A stretch of DNA of 64,000 bases from Miniphocaeibacter sp012841535 (GCF_049274025.1 NZ_JBASRV010000035.1), one strand, 5' to 3'. Positions 25,276 through 35,242 are shown, counted from the stretch's first letter. Numbers and translations: made by a program. Notes: generated by a model not told the origin, from the letters alone.

Positions 25276-25920
25276 ATGGAAATAAATAAATATATTGATC
25301 ATACATTACTTAAACCGGATGCAACAATAGAGCAAATAAAAAAATTATGTTACGAAGCTAAAGAATATGATTTTAAATCTGTTTGTGTTAATGGATATTA
25401 TGCAAGAACTGTAACGGAATTACTTCAAGGTTCAGATGTTAGAACCTGTGTAGTAGTTGGTTTCCCATTAGGTGCTTCAATTTCAGAAATAAAGGCCTTA
25501 GAGGCAGAGAGGGCAATTGAAGATGGTGCTTCAGAAATAGATATGGTTATTAATATTTCTGCCTTAAAGAATAAGGATTATGACTATGTTCAAAGGGATA
25601 TTGAAAAGGTATTAGAAGCTACTGATGATGCTGCAATTCTTAAGGTAATAATAGAAACGGGACTTTTAACAGAGGAAGAAAAAATTAAAGCCTGTGAAAT
25701 TGCCTTGAAATCCGGGGCTGATTTTGTAAAAACATCAACAGGATTTGGAAATGGTGGAGCAACAGTAGAGGATGTAGCCTTAATGAAAAAAGTCGTAGGA
25801 AATAAGGCTGAAGTTAAAGCTAGTGGGGGAATAAGAACTAAGGAAGATGCTTTAAAGATGATTGAAGCAGGTGCAACAAGAATTGGAGCTTCCAATGGTG
25901 TAAAAATTGTTAGTGATTAA
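25276..25920 (+). CDS. deoC: Deoxyribose-phosphate aldolase
   Basis: DeoC (214 residues) cleaves 2-deoxyribose 5-phosphate to glyceraldehyde 3-phosphate and acetaldehyde. The barrel signatures are IDHTLLKPDATIEQI, VVVGFPLGAS and EIDMVINISALK. The Schiff-base Lys lies in FVKTSTGFGNGGAT, and KASGGIRTKEDAL closes the active site. The length is normal. It appears monocistronic, so salvage partners must be elsewhere. Confidence 0.95.
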   Translation: MEINKYIDHTLLKPDATIEQIKKLCYEAKEYDFKSVCVNGYYARTVTELLQGSDVRTCVVVGFPLGASISEIKALEAERAIEDGASEIDMVINISALKNKDYDYVQRDIEKVLEATDDAAILKVIIETGLLTEEEKIKACEIALKSGADFVKTSTGFGNGGATVEDVALMKKVVGNKAEVKASGGIRTKEDALKMIEAGATRIGASNGVKIVSD

Positions 25921-25950
25921 TTCTAAATATTAAATAAATATAAATTTTCT

Positions 25951-25977
25951 ATACGCTCAAATGGGCGTATTTTTTAT
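25951..25977 (+). terminator. deoC terminator
   Basis: ATACGC and GCGTAT form a 6-bp stem around eight bases, followed by a T-run. Confidence 0.75.
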
Positions 25978-26146
25978 TAGGGAAAATAATTCCAATAGAA
26001 TTTTATAATATGTATTTTATTACTTAATTCAGAGAATATATATTTTGTTAAATATTAGTATAAAATTTCATGAAAATGTTTTTTTTCTTAGAATTTGGTT
26101 ATAATATAATAGAGGGAAAATAATCACATAGATAGGAGGAAACAAA

Positions 26147-27052
26147 ATGGCAAAAGTGTTAATTACTAGTGATTTAGAAGAAAAGTATATTCATCAAATT
26201 GAAATACAAGGTCATGAAATAATAAACAAAAAGGTAGATGAAAACGAATTATTAGAATATGTAAAAGAAGTAGACTGTATGGTAGTAGGATACGATACAC
26301 AAATTACTAAAAAAGTTATAGATGCAGCAGTTGCAGCAAAGAAACTTAAATTTATAGTTAGAGCTGGAGCGATTTTAGATAATATAGATATGGAATATGC
26401 AAAGTCCAAAAGATTAAGGGTTTATAGTACTCCTTCAGGAACTACAAATGCTGTTGCTGAAATGGTAATAGGTCAAATGATTACAATTTCAAGAAATATT
26501 CACATGACAAATATAAATATGCGTAAAGGTGAATGGGATAGGGAAAAATATTATGGTACAGAAATTTCCAGAAAAACCTTAGGCTTAATAGGTTTTGGAA
26601 GAATTTCCAGAGCAATAGCTGAAAAGGCTAAATCCCTTAGTATGAGGGTTATTTATTATGATAAATATTCAAAAACTGAATTATACGGATTTGAGCCAGT
26701 AACAATGGAAAAATTATTAAAGGAATCAGATTATATTTCCGTCCATATTCCTGGTGGGAAAGAGAATTATCATGTAATTAATAAGGAAACCTTTGATTTA
26801 ATGAAGGATGGAGTTTATTTTATAAATTACTCTAATTGTGGAGTAGTTGATGACAAAGCTTTACTTGATGCTATTGATAGTGGAAAAGTAAAAGCAGCTG
26901 CTCTTGATGTATTTGAGGAAGAACCGGTTAAAGATGAAAGAATATTAAATAATCCTAAAATTTCCTTAACTCCTCATATTGGTTCTTTAACAGCAGAGGC
27001 TGATTTAAGAATTGGACAAGATGTAGTAAAATATGTAACTGAAAATTTATAG
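26147..27052 (+). CDS. D-2-hydroxyacid dehydrogenase family protein lacking the catalytic Arg
   Basis: A 301-residue protein of the D-isomer 2-hydroxyacid / phosphoglycerate dehydrogenase family. The NAD motif is LGLIGFGRISRAIA. The catalytic Glu is in DVFEEEPVKD and the His in LTPHIGS. The position of the substrate-binding Arg, normally in an N-x-A-R-G-G context, reads N-Y-S-N-C-G, so Asn replaces Arg. It may act on an unusual substrate or be non-catalytic. AGGAGG lies before the ATG; the gene is monocistronic with its own terminator. Confidence 0.85.
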   Translation: MAKVLITSDLEEKYIHQIEIQGHEIINKKVDENELLEYVKEVDCMVVGYDTQITKKVIDAAVAAKKLKFIVRAGAILDNIDMEYAKSKRLRVYSTPSGTTNAVAEMVIGQMITISRNIHMTNINMRKGEWDREKYYGTEISRKTLGLIGFGRISRAIAEKAKSLSMRVIYYDKYSKTELYGFEPVTMEKLLKESDYISVHIPGGKENYHVINKETFDLMKDGVYFINYSNCGVVDDKALLDAIDSGKVKAAALDVFEEEPVKDERILNNPKISLTPHIGSLTAEADLRIGQDVVKYVTENL

Positions 27053-27059
27053 TATTTGA

Positions 27060-27094
27060 AATAAGCTATGGAAGAAACATAGCTTATTTTTTTA
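27060..27094 (+). terminator. Terminator of the hydroxyacid dehydrogenase gene
   Basis: AATAAGCTATG and CATAGCTTATT form an 11-bp stem with a 7-base loop and a T-run. Confidence 0.9.
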
Positions 27095-27288
27095 TGGGTT
27101 TTATGTTAATATAAATAAAAATTATATTTTATCGTTCAATATAAAAATAAACTATATCTAGCAATATTAAAACAGTATAGTATAAAACATTCAAATTTTT
27201 AATCAATATGTTAATATAATATCTAAAGAAGATACTATTAAGAAATAATTTTTTAAATTAGTACTTTATATCAATGTTTTAGTCATTA

Positions 27289-27297
27289 TGGTATAAT
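27289..27297 (+). promoter_or_regulatory. Extended -10 promoter of the aspartate kinase gene
   Basis: TGGTATAAT fits the extended -10 consensus and lies 36 bases before the start codon. No lysine riboswitch or T-box was recognised in the 190 bases upstream. Confidence 0.55.
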
Positions 27298-27332
27298 ACG
27301 TTAATATAATAAATTATTTTATGGGAGGAAAT

Positions 27333-28667
27333 ATGGAAAAGCCAATAGTTGTTAAATTTGGGGGAAGTAGTTTAGCTAATAGTGAACAATTTAAAAAGGT
27401 TAAGAATATAGTAGAAGGCGATAGTAGAAGAAGATTCGTTGTTCCTTCTGCTCCGGGGAAATCTTATCCTGATGATACTAAAGTAACGGATTTATTGTAT
27501 ATTTTAGAGGATTTATTTAAGTTGGAACAAGATTATTCAAAGGTTTTGGAAAATATTAAGACGGTTTATAACGGTATTGCAGAAGGTATTGGTTTGACTA
27601 TAGATTTAGACCCATATTTTGATGAAATACTTAAAGAATTAGGAGATGGAGCTTCTAAAGAATTTATTGCTAGTCGTGGAGAATACTTAAATGGAATATT
27701 ATTATCAAAATATTTAAATTATGACTTTATAGATCCAAAGGAAATTATATTTTTTGACACAAAGGGAAATTTTGATGCTGAAATGACCTATACAATAGGT
27801 GCAAAAAGACTAGATGGAGTTGAAAGAGCAGTAATTCCTGGTTTTTATGGGGCCTTACCAAATGGAAAGGTAAAAACCTTTAGTAGAGGTGGTTCAGACT
27901 TAACTGGTTCAATAATTTCTAGAATCGTAGGAGCATCACTATATGAAAACTGGACAGATGTTTCGGGATTTTTAATAGCAGATCCAAGAATTGTTCATAA
28001 ACCAAAGGGAATTTCGAAAATTTCATATAAAGAGTTAAGGGAGTTGTCTTATATGGGAGCGTCAATATTACATGATGAAGCTATATTTCCAGTTACTTCA
28101 GAAGGAATACCTATTAACATAAAGAATACAAATGCTCCAGAAGATCCTGGTACACTAATTGTAGACGAGGAAAGCTTAGGAGAGGATTCAACCTGGATAA
28201 CAGGAATAGCAGGAAGAAAGAATTTTACAGTTATTTATATTGAAAAAGTTAAATTAAATCAAGATAAGGGATTTCATAGAAAACTTATGTCAATTTTAGA
28301 ATCATATGATATTTATTTAGAACATATGCCTTCTTCTATTGATTCCATTTCTTTAATTATAAATGATAATGTTGAAGAACCAATGGTTAAAGATATTATT
28401 CAAGATATAAAAATTATTTGCAAACCTGATTCAATAGGCTATACTAAAAATATTTCTTTAATTACTGTAGTTGGTCATGGTATGAAAAATACCTCCGGTA
28501 CTTCTGCTACTTTATTTACAGGACTTGCTAAGGCAGATATAAATGTGAAACTTATAATTCAAGGTTCAAGTGAGGTAAATATTATAGTTGGAATATCAGA
28601 TAGTGATTATGAAAATGCCATAAGGGCTGTTTATGATACTTTTATGAACGGTGACAAGGAATGGTAA
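27333..28667 (+). CDS. Aspartate kinase
   Basis: A 444-residue monofunctional aspartokinase that phosphorylates L-aspartate for lysine, threonine and methionine synthesis. The kinase start is PIVVKFGGSSLA, with TFSRGGSDLTGSII and GFLIADPRIV in the catalytic core. Two ACT-like regulatory domains occupy the C-terminus, including VVGHGMKNTSGTSATLF and INVKLIIQGSSEVNIIVG. The ATG at 27333 was chosen because GGGAGG lies just before it; an upstream in-frame ATG at 27321 overlaps that site. The isozyme type cannot be decided from context. Confidence 0.92.
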   Translation: MEKPIVVKFGGSSLANSEQFKKVKNIVEGDSRRRFVVPSAPGKSYPDDTKVTDLLYILEDLFKLEQDYSKVLENIKTVYNGIAEGIGLTIDLDPYFDEILKELGDGASKEFIASRGEYLNGILLSKYLNYDFIDPKEIIFFDTKGNFDAEMTYTIGAKRLDGVERAVIPGFYGALPNGKVKTFSRGGSDLTGSIISRIVGASLYENWTDVSGFLIADPRIVHKPKGISKISYKELRELSYMGASILHDEAIFPVTSEGIPINIKNTNAPEDPGTLIVDEESLGEDSTWITGIAGRKNFTVIYIEKVKLNQDKGFHRKLMSILESYDIYLEHMPSSIDSISLIINDNVEEPMVKDIIQDIKIICKPDSIGYTKNISLITVVGHGMKNTSGTSATLFTGLAKADINVKLIIQGSSEVNIIVGISDSDYENAIRAVYDTFMNGDKEW

Positions 28668-28668
28668 A

Positions 28669-28827
28669 ATGTACAGTTTATTAGCAATGATTCTTATATT
28701 TATAGTGGCAGTTACTTTAATTACAGTATTTGCTTCTGTAATTAGTCTTTTGTTTAAAATAGCAATAATAATTGTAGCTGCAGCTATAATCTACAGGATA
28801 TACCTAAACTATAAAATGAATAAATAA
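28669..28827 (+). CDS. Small membrane protein downstream of aspartate kinase
   Basis: A 52-residue ORF starting two bases after the aspartate kinase stop. AAGGA lies about eight bases before its ATG. It is almost entirely hydrophobic: two segments (LLAMILIFIVAVTLITVFAS and LFKIAIIIVAAAIIYRIYL) would span the membrane, with a short basic tail. A terminator follows at once, so it ends the operon. No family was recognised. The position, ribosome binding site and terminator argue that it is real. Confidence 0.6.
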   Translation: MYSLLAMILIFIVAVTLITVFASVISLLFKIAIIIVAAAIIYRIYLNYKMNK

Positions 28828-28828
28828 A

Positions 28829-28859
28829 GGTCGAATTCTAAAGGAGTTCGACTTTTTTA
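28829..28859 (+). terminator. Terminator of the aspartate kinase operon
   Basis: GGTCGAATTC and GAGTTCGACT form an imperfect stem followed by six T. Confidence 0.75.
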
Positions 28860-29031
28860 TTTAAGTATTTTTTAATAAAAAAATTATATTATATAATACA
28901 TAGGGTAATTAATTATTTTTAAGTAATAAGTTCATAATATTTTAAAGAAATAAAAAAAATATTGATTTAATAAATAGAAATCTAAGAAAATATTAAGATT
29001 TATAAAAAGCTGTTTAAAAAGAGCTTTTAAT

Positions 29032-29060
29032 TTGTATATGTAGGGAATAAGTGATAAAAT
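29032..29060 (+). promoter_or_regulatory. secA promoter
   Basis: TTGTAT and TAAAAT are separated by exactly 17 bases, 28 bases before the secA ATG. Confidence 0.6.
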
Positions 29061-29087
29061 AAACAATGAAAAAATATGAGGTGAAAT

Positions 29088-31808
29088 ATGGGATTTTTTG
29101 ACAAATTATTTGGTGGCAACAATAAGGAAATAAAAAAAGTAGACCCTATTGTTGACAAAATTGAAGCATTAGATACGGAAATATCTAATTTAACAGATGA
29201 AGAATTAAAAAATAAAACACAGGAATTTAAAGATAGATTAAAAAATGGAGAAACTTTAGATGACTTATTGCCGGAAGCCTATGCAGTTGTAAGGGAAGCT
29301 TCTTGGAGAGTTTTGGGAATGAAACAATATAGAGTTCAGCTAATAGGTGGTGTGATTTTACATCAAGGTAGAATTGCTGAAATGAAAACAGGTGAAGGTA
29401 AAACTTTAGTTGCAACTTTACCTGCTTATTTAAATGCCCTTACAGGAGAAGGAGTTCATATAGTAACAGTAAATGATTACCTTGCAAAGCGTGATATGGA
29501 GTGGATGGGAAAAGTCCATCAATTTTTAGGGCTATCAGTTGGATGTATTACTTATGAACTGGATAATGAACAAAGGAAGGTAAACTATGCTTGTGATATA
29601 ACCTATGGTACTAACAATCAATTTGGCTTTGATTACCTAAGGGACAACATGGTTATTTATAAGGAAGACCAGGTACAAAGGGGATTAAACTACGCTATTG
29701 TCGATGAGGTTGACTCTATCTTAGTCGATGAGGCAAGAACCCCTCTTATTATTTCCGGAAAAGGTGATGAATCTACAGATCTTTATGTTAGAGCAGACAG
29801 ATTTGTAAGAACCTTACAAGGTAGAATTATTGACCCTAATGAAGAAAAACCAGATATCTTTGACAGGGAAATTAAAGAAGAAACCGTTGACTTTGTTGTA
29901 GACGAAAAGAAAAAGACAGCAAGTCTTACAGAAAAAGGTACAGCAAAGGCAGAAAAATATTTTGGCTTGGAAAACTTATCGGATCTTTCCAACATGGAAA
30001 TAGCCCATCATATAAATCAAGCTTTAAAAGCTCATAATACTATGCATTTAGATATTGATTATGTTCTAAAAGATGGGGAGATTTTAATTGTAGACGAATT
30101 TACCGGCCGTATTATGCAAGGTAGAAGATACTCCGATGGACTACACCAAGCAATAGAGGCTAAGGAAGGTGTAACAGTACAGTCTGAATCAAAAACCCTT
30201 GCAACAATTACCTTCCAAAATTATTTTAGAATGTATAATAAAATTGCCGGTATGACAGGTACTGCCAAAACAGAAGAAGATGAATTTAGCGAAATCTACA
30301 ATATGGATGTTGTTGAAATACCTACTAACAAACCTATTGCAAGAAAAGACTTTGAAGATAGAATTTATATAAATGAAAAAGCTAAATATGATGCAATTGT
30401 TAAAGAAATAAAGGAAATTCATGAAACAGGACAGCCTATTCTTGTAGGTACAGTTACAATAGAGGTTTCCGAGTTAATTTCTAAAATGCTTAAAAAAGAG
30501 AGAATTCCTCATGATGTATTAAATGCTAAACATCATGAAAGAGAGGCAGAAATTGTTGCTCAAGCAGGAACATATGGCAAAGTAACAATAGCAACAAATA
30601 TGGCTGGTAGGGGTACAGATATTGTTTTAGGTGGTAACCCTGAATTTATGGCCAAACATGATATGAAAAAACAAGGTTATGCCGATTATATAATAGATAG
30701 TCTTGATAGTTTTATAGAAACAGACGATGAGGAAATTATGGCAGCAAGAGCTGTTTATAATAAGCTTCATGAAAAATATAAAATCCAAACAGATGAAAAT
30801 GAAGAAAAGGTACTAGCAGCTGGTGGCTTGTATATACTTGGTACAGAAAGACATGAGTCAAGACGTATAGACAACCAGTTAAGAGGTCGTTCCGGTAGAC
30901 AGGGAGACCCTGGTTCTTCAAGATTCTTTATTTCATTAGAAGATGATTTAATGAGACTTTTTGGTGGTGAAACAATTCAGAGATTTGCTGAAAAAGGTGA
31001 TTTTCCTGAAGATGAACCAATAGAATTTAAGACTATATCAAAAGCTATAGAAAGAGCTCAGAAAAAAGTTGAAATTAATAACTTTGGTATACGTAAACAC
31101 GTCCTACAATATGATGATGTTATGAATGTTCAAAGAAAAATCATCTATGGAGAAAGGGAAAGAGTTCTTCAAGGCGAGGACATGAAAGACTATATTCTTG
31201 AAATGATGAAAGATATTATCTCATCAGCAGTGGATAATTTTACTAATGGCTCAAATAGTCCACAAGAATGGGATATGGAAGGTTTAATGCTATATCTTAA
31301 GTCTGCATTTTTACCAGATGGCTTACTTCAATTCCCGGATTTAAATAAATACAATGAAGAAACTTTAAAAGAATATATTACCGAACAAGCATTAAAAGCT
31401 TATGACGAAAAAGAAAAGGAAATTGGCTCTGAAAAGTTCAGAGAAATTGAAAGAGTTATACTTTTAATGGTTGTAGATAGAAAATGGATGGATCATATTG
31501 ATGCAATGGATCAATTAAGACAAGGTATAGGCCTTCGTTCCTATGGTCAACAAGATCCTGTTAGGGCATACAATGAAGAAGGCTTTGGTATGTTTGAAGA
31601 AATGAACAATTCAATAAAAGAGGACACATTAAAAGGCTTGTTTAATGTTAGACCTGTTGAAGAAGTTCGTAGAAAACAAGTAGCAAAAGAAACTAAATCC
31701 AGTGACCAACAAGTTACAGTTGTAAAGGGTAAAAAAATAGGAAGAAATGACCCTTGTCCATGTGGTAGTGGAAAGAAATACAAAAAATGTTGTGGTAGAA
31801 ACGCATAA
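29088..31808 (+). CDS. secA: Preprotein translocase ATPase SecA
   Basis: SecA (906 residues) drives protein export through SecYEG. Walker A lies in AEMKTGEGKTLVATLPAYL, the DEVD box in IVDEVDSILVDEARTPLIISG, and motif VI in QLRGRSGRQGDPGSSRFFISLED. The C-terminal zinc-binding tail has CPCGSGKKYKKCC. The length is normal and all domains are intact. It is followed by prfB after nine bases, the usual secA-prfB order in Firmicutes. Confidence 0.97.
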   Translation: MGFFDKLFGGNNKEIKKVDPIVDKIEALDTEISNLTDEELKNKTQEFKDRLKNGETLDDLLPEAYAVVREASWRVLGMKQYRVQLIGGVILHQGRIAEMKTGEGKTLVATLPAYLNALTGEGVHIVTVNDYLAKRDMEWMGKVHQFLGLSVGCITYELDNEQRKVNYACDITYGTNNQFGFDYLRDNMVIYKEDQVQRGLNYAIVDEVDSILVDEARTPLIISGKGDESTDLYVRADRFVRTLQGRIIDPNEEKPDIFDREIKEETVDFVVDEKKKTASLTEKGTAKAEKYFGLENLSDLSNMEIAHHINQALKAHNTMHLDIDYVLKDGEILIVDEFTGRIMQGRRYSDGLHQAIEAKEGVTVQSESKTLATITFQNYFRMYNKIAGMTGTAKTEEDEFSEIYNMDVVEIPTNKPIARKDFEDRIYINEKAKYDAIVKEIKEIHETGQPILVGTVTIEVSELISKMLKKERIPHDVLNAKHHEREAEIVAQAGTYGKVTIATNMAGRGTDIVLGGNPEFMAKHDMKKQGYADYIIDSLDSFIETDDEEIMAARAVYNKLHEKYKIQTDENEEKVLAAGGLYILGTERHESRRIDNQLRGRSGRQGDPGSSRFFISLEDDLMRLFGGETIQRFAEKGDFPEDEPIEFKTISKAIERAQKKVEINNFGIRKHVLQYDDVMNVQRKIIYGERERVLQGEDMKDYILEMMKDIISSAVDNFTNGSNSPQEWDMEGLMLYLKSAFLPDGLLQFPDLNKYNEETLKEYITEQALKAYDEKEKEIGSEKFREIERVILLMVVDRKWMDHIDAMDQLRQGIGLRSYGQQDPVRAYNEEGFGMFEEMNNSIKEDTLKGLFNVRPVEEVRRKQVAKETKSSDQQVTVVKGKKIGRNDPCPCGSGKKYKKCCGRNA

Positions 31809-31817
31809 GGGGAAAAA

Positions 31818-32934
31818 ATGGACTTATACGCAGTACACGAAGAAATATCTTATTTAGAAGAAACTTTAAAGGAGTTAGGTGATTCACTTTGACTTGCCTA
31901 AGCTTAAAGATGATATAAAAACCTTAGAAGAAAAAACAATGGAAGAAGGATTTTGGGACGATAGTAGTAAGGCCCAAAATCTTTTTGACGAGTTAAAGGT
32001 TAAAAAAGAAAAGGCAGAAAAATTTTATAAAATTCAAGAGGAATTAGAAGAAGTTGAAGTTCTTCTTGAAATGGTAAAAGAAGAAGACACAACAGCATAT
32101 GATAAGGAAATTGAAAATACTTTGAAAAAAATAGAAAAAGTGTTGGAAGATTTTAAAATTGAAACTATGCTTAGTGGTGAATATGACAAAAATAATGCAA
32201 TATTTTCAATTAATTCAGGAGCCGGTGGAACTGAAGCCCAGGACTGGACGGAAATGCTTTTAAGAATGTATACCAGGTGGATGGATGACCATGGTTTTTC
32301 CCATGAAATAACAGATTATAACCGTGATACAGAAGGTGGAATAAAATCTGTAACAATGGTTATTAAGGGCTATAATGCCTATGGTTATTTAAAATCTGAA
32401 AAGGGTGTTCACAGACTTGTTAGAATATCACCTTTTGATACCAATAAAAAAAGACATACTTCCTTTGCCAGTGTAGATGTTTATCCGGTAATTGAAGATA
32501 CGGATAAAATCGAAATAGATCCACATGATTTAAGAATAGACACCTATAGGGCAAGTGGAGCCGGTGGGCAACATGTTAATACAACGGATTCAGCCGTTAG
32601 AATTACGCATATTCCAACAGGGGTAACAGTTCAGTGTCAGTCGGAAAGAAGCCAAATAAGCAATAGGGAAACTGCTATGTCAATGTTAAAAGCTAGGCTT
32701 ATTGCAATAAAAGAAGAAGAAAATCGTGAAAAAATTGAAGATATACAGGGAAAATATAATAAAATTGCCTGGGGCTCTCAAATTCGTTCCTATGTTTTTA
32801 ATCCCTATACATTAGTAAAAGATCACAGAACTAATTATGAAGTTGGGAATATAGAGCGGGTTATGGATGGAGACATTGACGATTTTATTAATGAATATTT
32901 AAAGCTTAATGCTATAAAGCAAAAAGATAAATAG
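31818..32934 (+). CDS. prfB: Peptide chain release factor 2, with programmed +1 frameshift
   Basis: RF2 releases peptides at UGA and UAA codons. The gene is read in two frames. A 24-codon first frame starts at ATG 31818 and ends at the in-frame TGA 31890-31892. Translation then continues in the +1 frame from GAC at 31891 to 32934, giving about 371 residues. The second frame holds the SPF anticodon-like tripeptide (RISPFDTNKKRHTSF) and the GGQ motif (ASGAGGQHVNTTDSAVR). RF2 abundance thus sets its own frameshift rate. Confidence 0.95.
31877..31893 (+). promoter_or_regulatory. RF2 programmed frameshift site
   Basis: The slip sequence CTTTGAC (31887-31893) is preceded, four bases upstream, by the Shine-Dalgarno-like AGGTGA (31877-31882). 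A further AAAGGAG lies just upstream. This matches the classic prfB recoding element. Confidence 0.93.
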
Positions 32935-32956
32935 GATGCAGCTTACTGCATCCTAT
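32931..32956 (+). terminator. Perfect hairpin between prfB and tex
   Basis: ATAGGATGCAG and CTGCATCCTAT form an 11-bp perfect stem with a CTTA loop, overlapping the prfB stop. There is no T-run, so it may be an attenuating or mRNA-stabilising hairpin rather than a full terminator. Confidence 0.5.
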
Positions 32957-33011
32957 AAATATATCTAGGATTATATTAGAAGAGAATTATTTAAAAGTAT
33001 GAGGTGGACGT

Positions 33012-35111
33012 TTGAATATCAACTTAAAAATTGCAGAATTATTAAAAATAAAAGAAAAACAAGTAGAAGATACAATTAAATTAATTGATGAAGGAAATAC
33101 CATTCCCTTTATTTCAAGATATAGAAAAGAAGTAACGGGGAACTTATCCGATACAGAACTTCGTCAATTAGAAGAACATCTTACATATTTAAGGTCTTTA
33201 GAGCAAAGAAAAGAAGATGTAATCCGTTTAATAGATGAGCAGGGGAAATTAACAGAAGAGCTAAAAACGGAAATCGAAAATGCTGAAAAAATACAGGAAG
33301 TTGAAGACCTTTATCTACCATATAAGCAAAAGAAAAGAACAAGGGCTACTATAGCAAAGGAAAAGGGACTAGAACCTTTAGCTGATTTAATTATGTCACT
33401 AGAAGCAAAAAATAATGATATTGAAGAAATGGCCCAGTCTTTAATAGATGAAGAAAAAGAAGTAAATACATTAGAAGAAGCCTTAAAAGGTGCAATGGAT
33501 ATAATAGCTGAAAGAATATCTGAAACAAAAGAATTTAGGGATATTGTAAGAAATGAAGCTCATAAAAATGGTGGACTAATATCGACAAAAGCACCGGATA
33601 AAGAAGATTCTACCTATGATATGTACTATGATTTTGCTGAAAGGATTAAACATTTAAAACCTCATAGAATATTGGCTATGTTTAGGGGAGAAAAAGAAGG
33701 TATTTTAAAATTAAAATACGATTTTAATGATGAAGAAAATATAGAAAACATATTATTTAAACTCTGTATGAATGAAGAGTATGTAGGTTATAAATATTTA
33801 GAAGAAGCTTTAAGAGATGGCTATAAAAGATTACTACTACCATCAATAGAAACAGAAATAAAAAATGAATTAAAGGAAATGGCAGACAAGGAATCAATAG
33901 AGGTTTTTGCCGGTAATTTAAAACCTTATTTAATGCAGCCTCCAATTAAAGATTCTGTAGTAATAGGACTTGACCCAGGCTATAGAACTGGGTGTAAGGT
34001 TGCAGTAATATCGGAACATGGCAAAGTTTTGGATTATTCTACAATATATCCTACAAAACCAAAAGAGGATATTAAAGGAGCCAAAAAAGTATTAACTGAA
34101 TTTATTAATAAATACAAGGTAAATTTAATAGCAATTGGAAATGGAACAGCTTCCAGGGAAACAGAAAGTGTCGTAGCTAGTTTAATAGAGGAATTAGGAA
34201 AGAAAGATCTTTTCTATACAATTGTCAATGAGGCAGGAGCATCAATTTACTCAGCGTCTAAACTTGGAGATGAGGAGTTTCCTGACCTAGATGTAACAAT
34301 AAGAGGAGCAATTTCCATAGCAAGAAGAATACAGGACCCATTGGCAGAACTTGTAAAAATTGAACCTCAACATATAGGAGTTGGACAATACCAACATGAT
34401 GTTAATCAAAAAGAGTTAAAGCAAACATTAGGTAATGTAGTAGAGGACTGTGTAAACTCTGTAGGAGTAAATGTTAACACTGCATCACCTGCATTATTAA
34501 ACTATGTTTCCGGTATAAGTAAATCCGTTGCAAAAAACATTGTAGCCTACAAGGAAGAAAATGGTCCATTTAAAAATAGGGCAGAATTAAATAAAGTAAA
34601 GGGACTAGGACCAAAGGCCTTTGTTCAATGTGCAGGATTTTTAAGAATACCAGAATCTGAAAATATATTGGATAATACAGGAGTTCATCCGGAAAGTTAC
34701 GAAATAGCAGAAAAACTATTAGGTCAGGATTTGAAAAAAATTCAAATTAGTAGGGTTTCTAAAGAATTGGAAGTTGGAGTCCCAACCTTAGTTGATATAG
34801 TAAAGGAATTAAAAAAACCAGGACGTGACCCAAGGGATGAAATGCCAAAACCAATACTTCGTTCCGATGTACTTTCAATAGATGACTTAGAAGAAGGTAT
34901 GATATTAAAAGGAACAGTAAGAAATGTCGTTGACTTTGGTGCCTTTGTCGATATAGGAATAAAAAATGACGGTCTTGTTCATATATCTGAAATGTCTGAA
35001 AAATTTATAAAACATCCTAAGGATTTAGTAAAGGTTTCAGATATAGTAGAAGTTAAAATAATAGGAATAGACAAGGATAAGGGAAAAGTTGCCCTTAGTA
35101 TGAAATTGTAA
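33012..35111 (+). CDS. tex: Tex-family S1 RNA-binding transcription accessory protein
   Basis: A 699-residue Tex protein, a nucleic-acid-binding factor implicated in transcription and stress tolerance. It shows the N-terminal helical segment TIPFISRYRKEVTG, a YqgF/RNase H-like domain beginning VIGLDPGYRTGCKVAVI, a helix-hairpin-helix region (NTASPALLNYVSGISKSVA and LGPKAFVQCAGFLRI), and a C-terminal S1 domain (GTVRNVVDFGAFVDIGI...VHISEM). The start is TTG at 33012, six bases after GAGGTGG. A terminator follows. Confidence 0.95.
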   Translation: MNINLKIAELLKIKEKQVEDTIKLIDEGNTIPFISRYRKEVTGNLSDTELRQLEEHLTYLRSLEQRKEDVIRLIDEQGKLTEELKTEIENAEKIQEVEDLYLPYKQKKRTRATIAKEKGLEPLADLIMSLEAKNNDIEEMAQSLIDEEKEVNTLEEALKGAMDIIAERISETKEFRDIVRNEAHKNGGLISTKAPDKEDSTYDMYYDFAERIKHLKPHRILAMFRGEKEGILKLKYDFNDEENIENILFKLCMNEEYVGYKYLEEALRDGYKRLLLPSIETEIKNELKEMADKESIEVFAGNLKPYLMQPPIKDSVVIGLDPGYRTGCKVAVISEHGKVLDYSTIYPTKPKEDIKGAKKVLTEFINKYKVNLIAIGNGTASRETESVVASLIEELGKKDLFYTIVNEAGASIYSASKLGDEEFPDLDVTIRGAISIARRIQDPLAELVKIEPQHIGVGQYQHDVNQKELKQTLGNVVEDCVNSVGVNVNTASPALLNYVSGISKSVAKNIVAYKEENGPFKNRAELNKVKGLGPKAFVQCAGFLRIPESENILDNTGVHPESYEIAEKLLGQDLKKIQISRVSKELEVGVPTLVDIVKELKKPGRDPRDEMPKPILRSDVLSIDDLEEGMILKGTVRNVVDFGAFVDIGIKNDGLVHISEMSEKFIKHPKDLVKVSDIVEVKIIGIDKDKGKVALSMKL

Positions 35112-35193
35112 TTAAATTTAAGTGTGAAAGGAATTACGAATCTATAAGGAAAGTTAGTTTTAAAATAAATAAATTTTTAAGAATATTCAATAA

Positions 35194-35237
35194 AAAAGCT
35201 GTTGAAAACTAAGGAAATTAGTTTCAACAGCTTTTAA
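35194..35237. terminator. Terminator between tex and dps (convergent)
   Basis: AAAGCTGTTGAAAACTAA and TTAGTTTCAACAGCTTT pair with one bulged A. Flanking A and T runs make it usable from both sides. Confidence 0.85.
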
Positions 35238-35242
35238 TTAGT

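Noticed and set aside
29003..29030. Terminator upstream of secA (AAAAGCT / AGCTTTT)
   Set aside because: The stem is short and AT-rich, and a stronger terminator already ends the upstream operon at 28829-28859.
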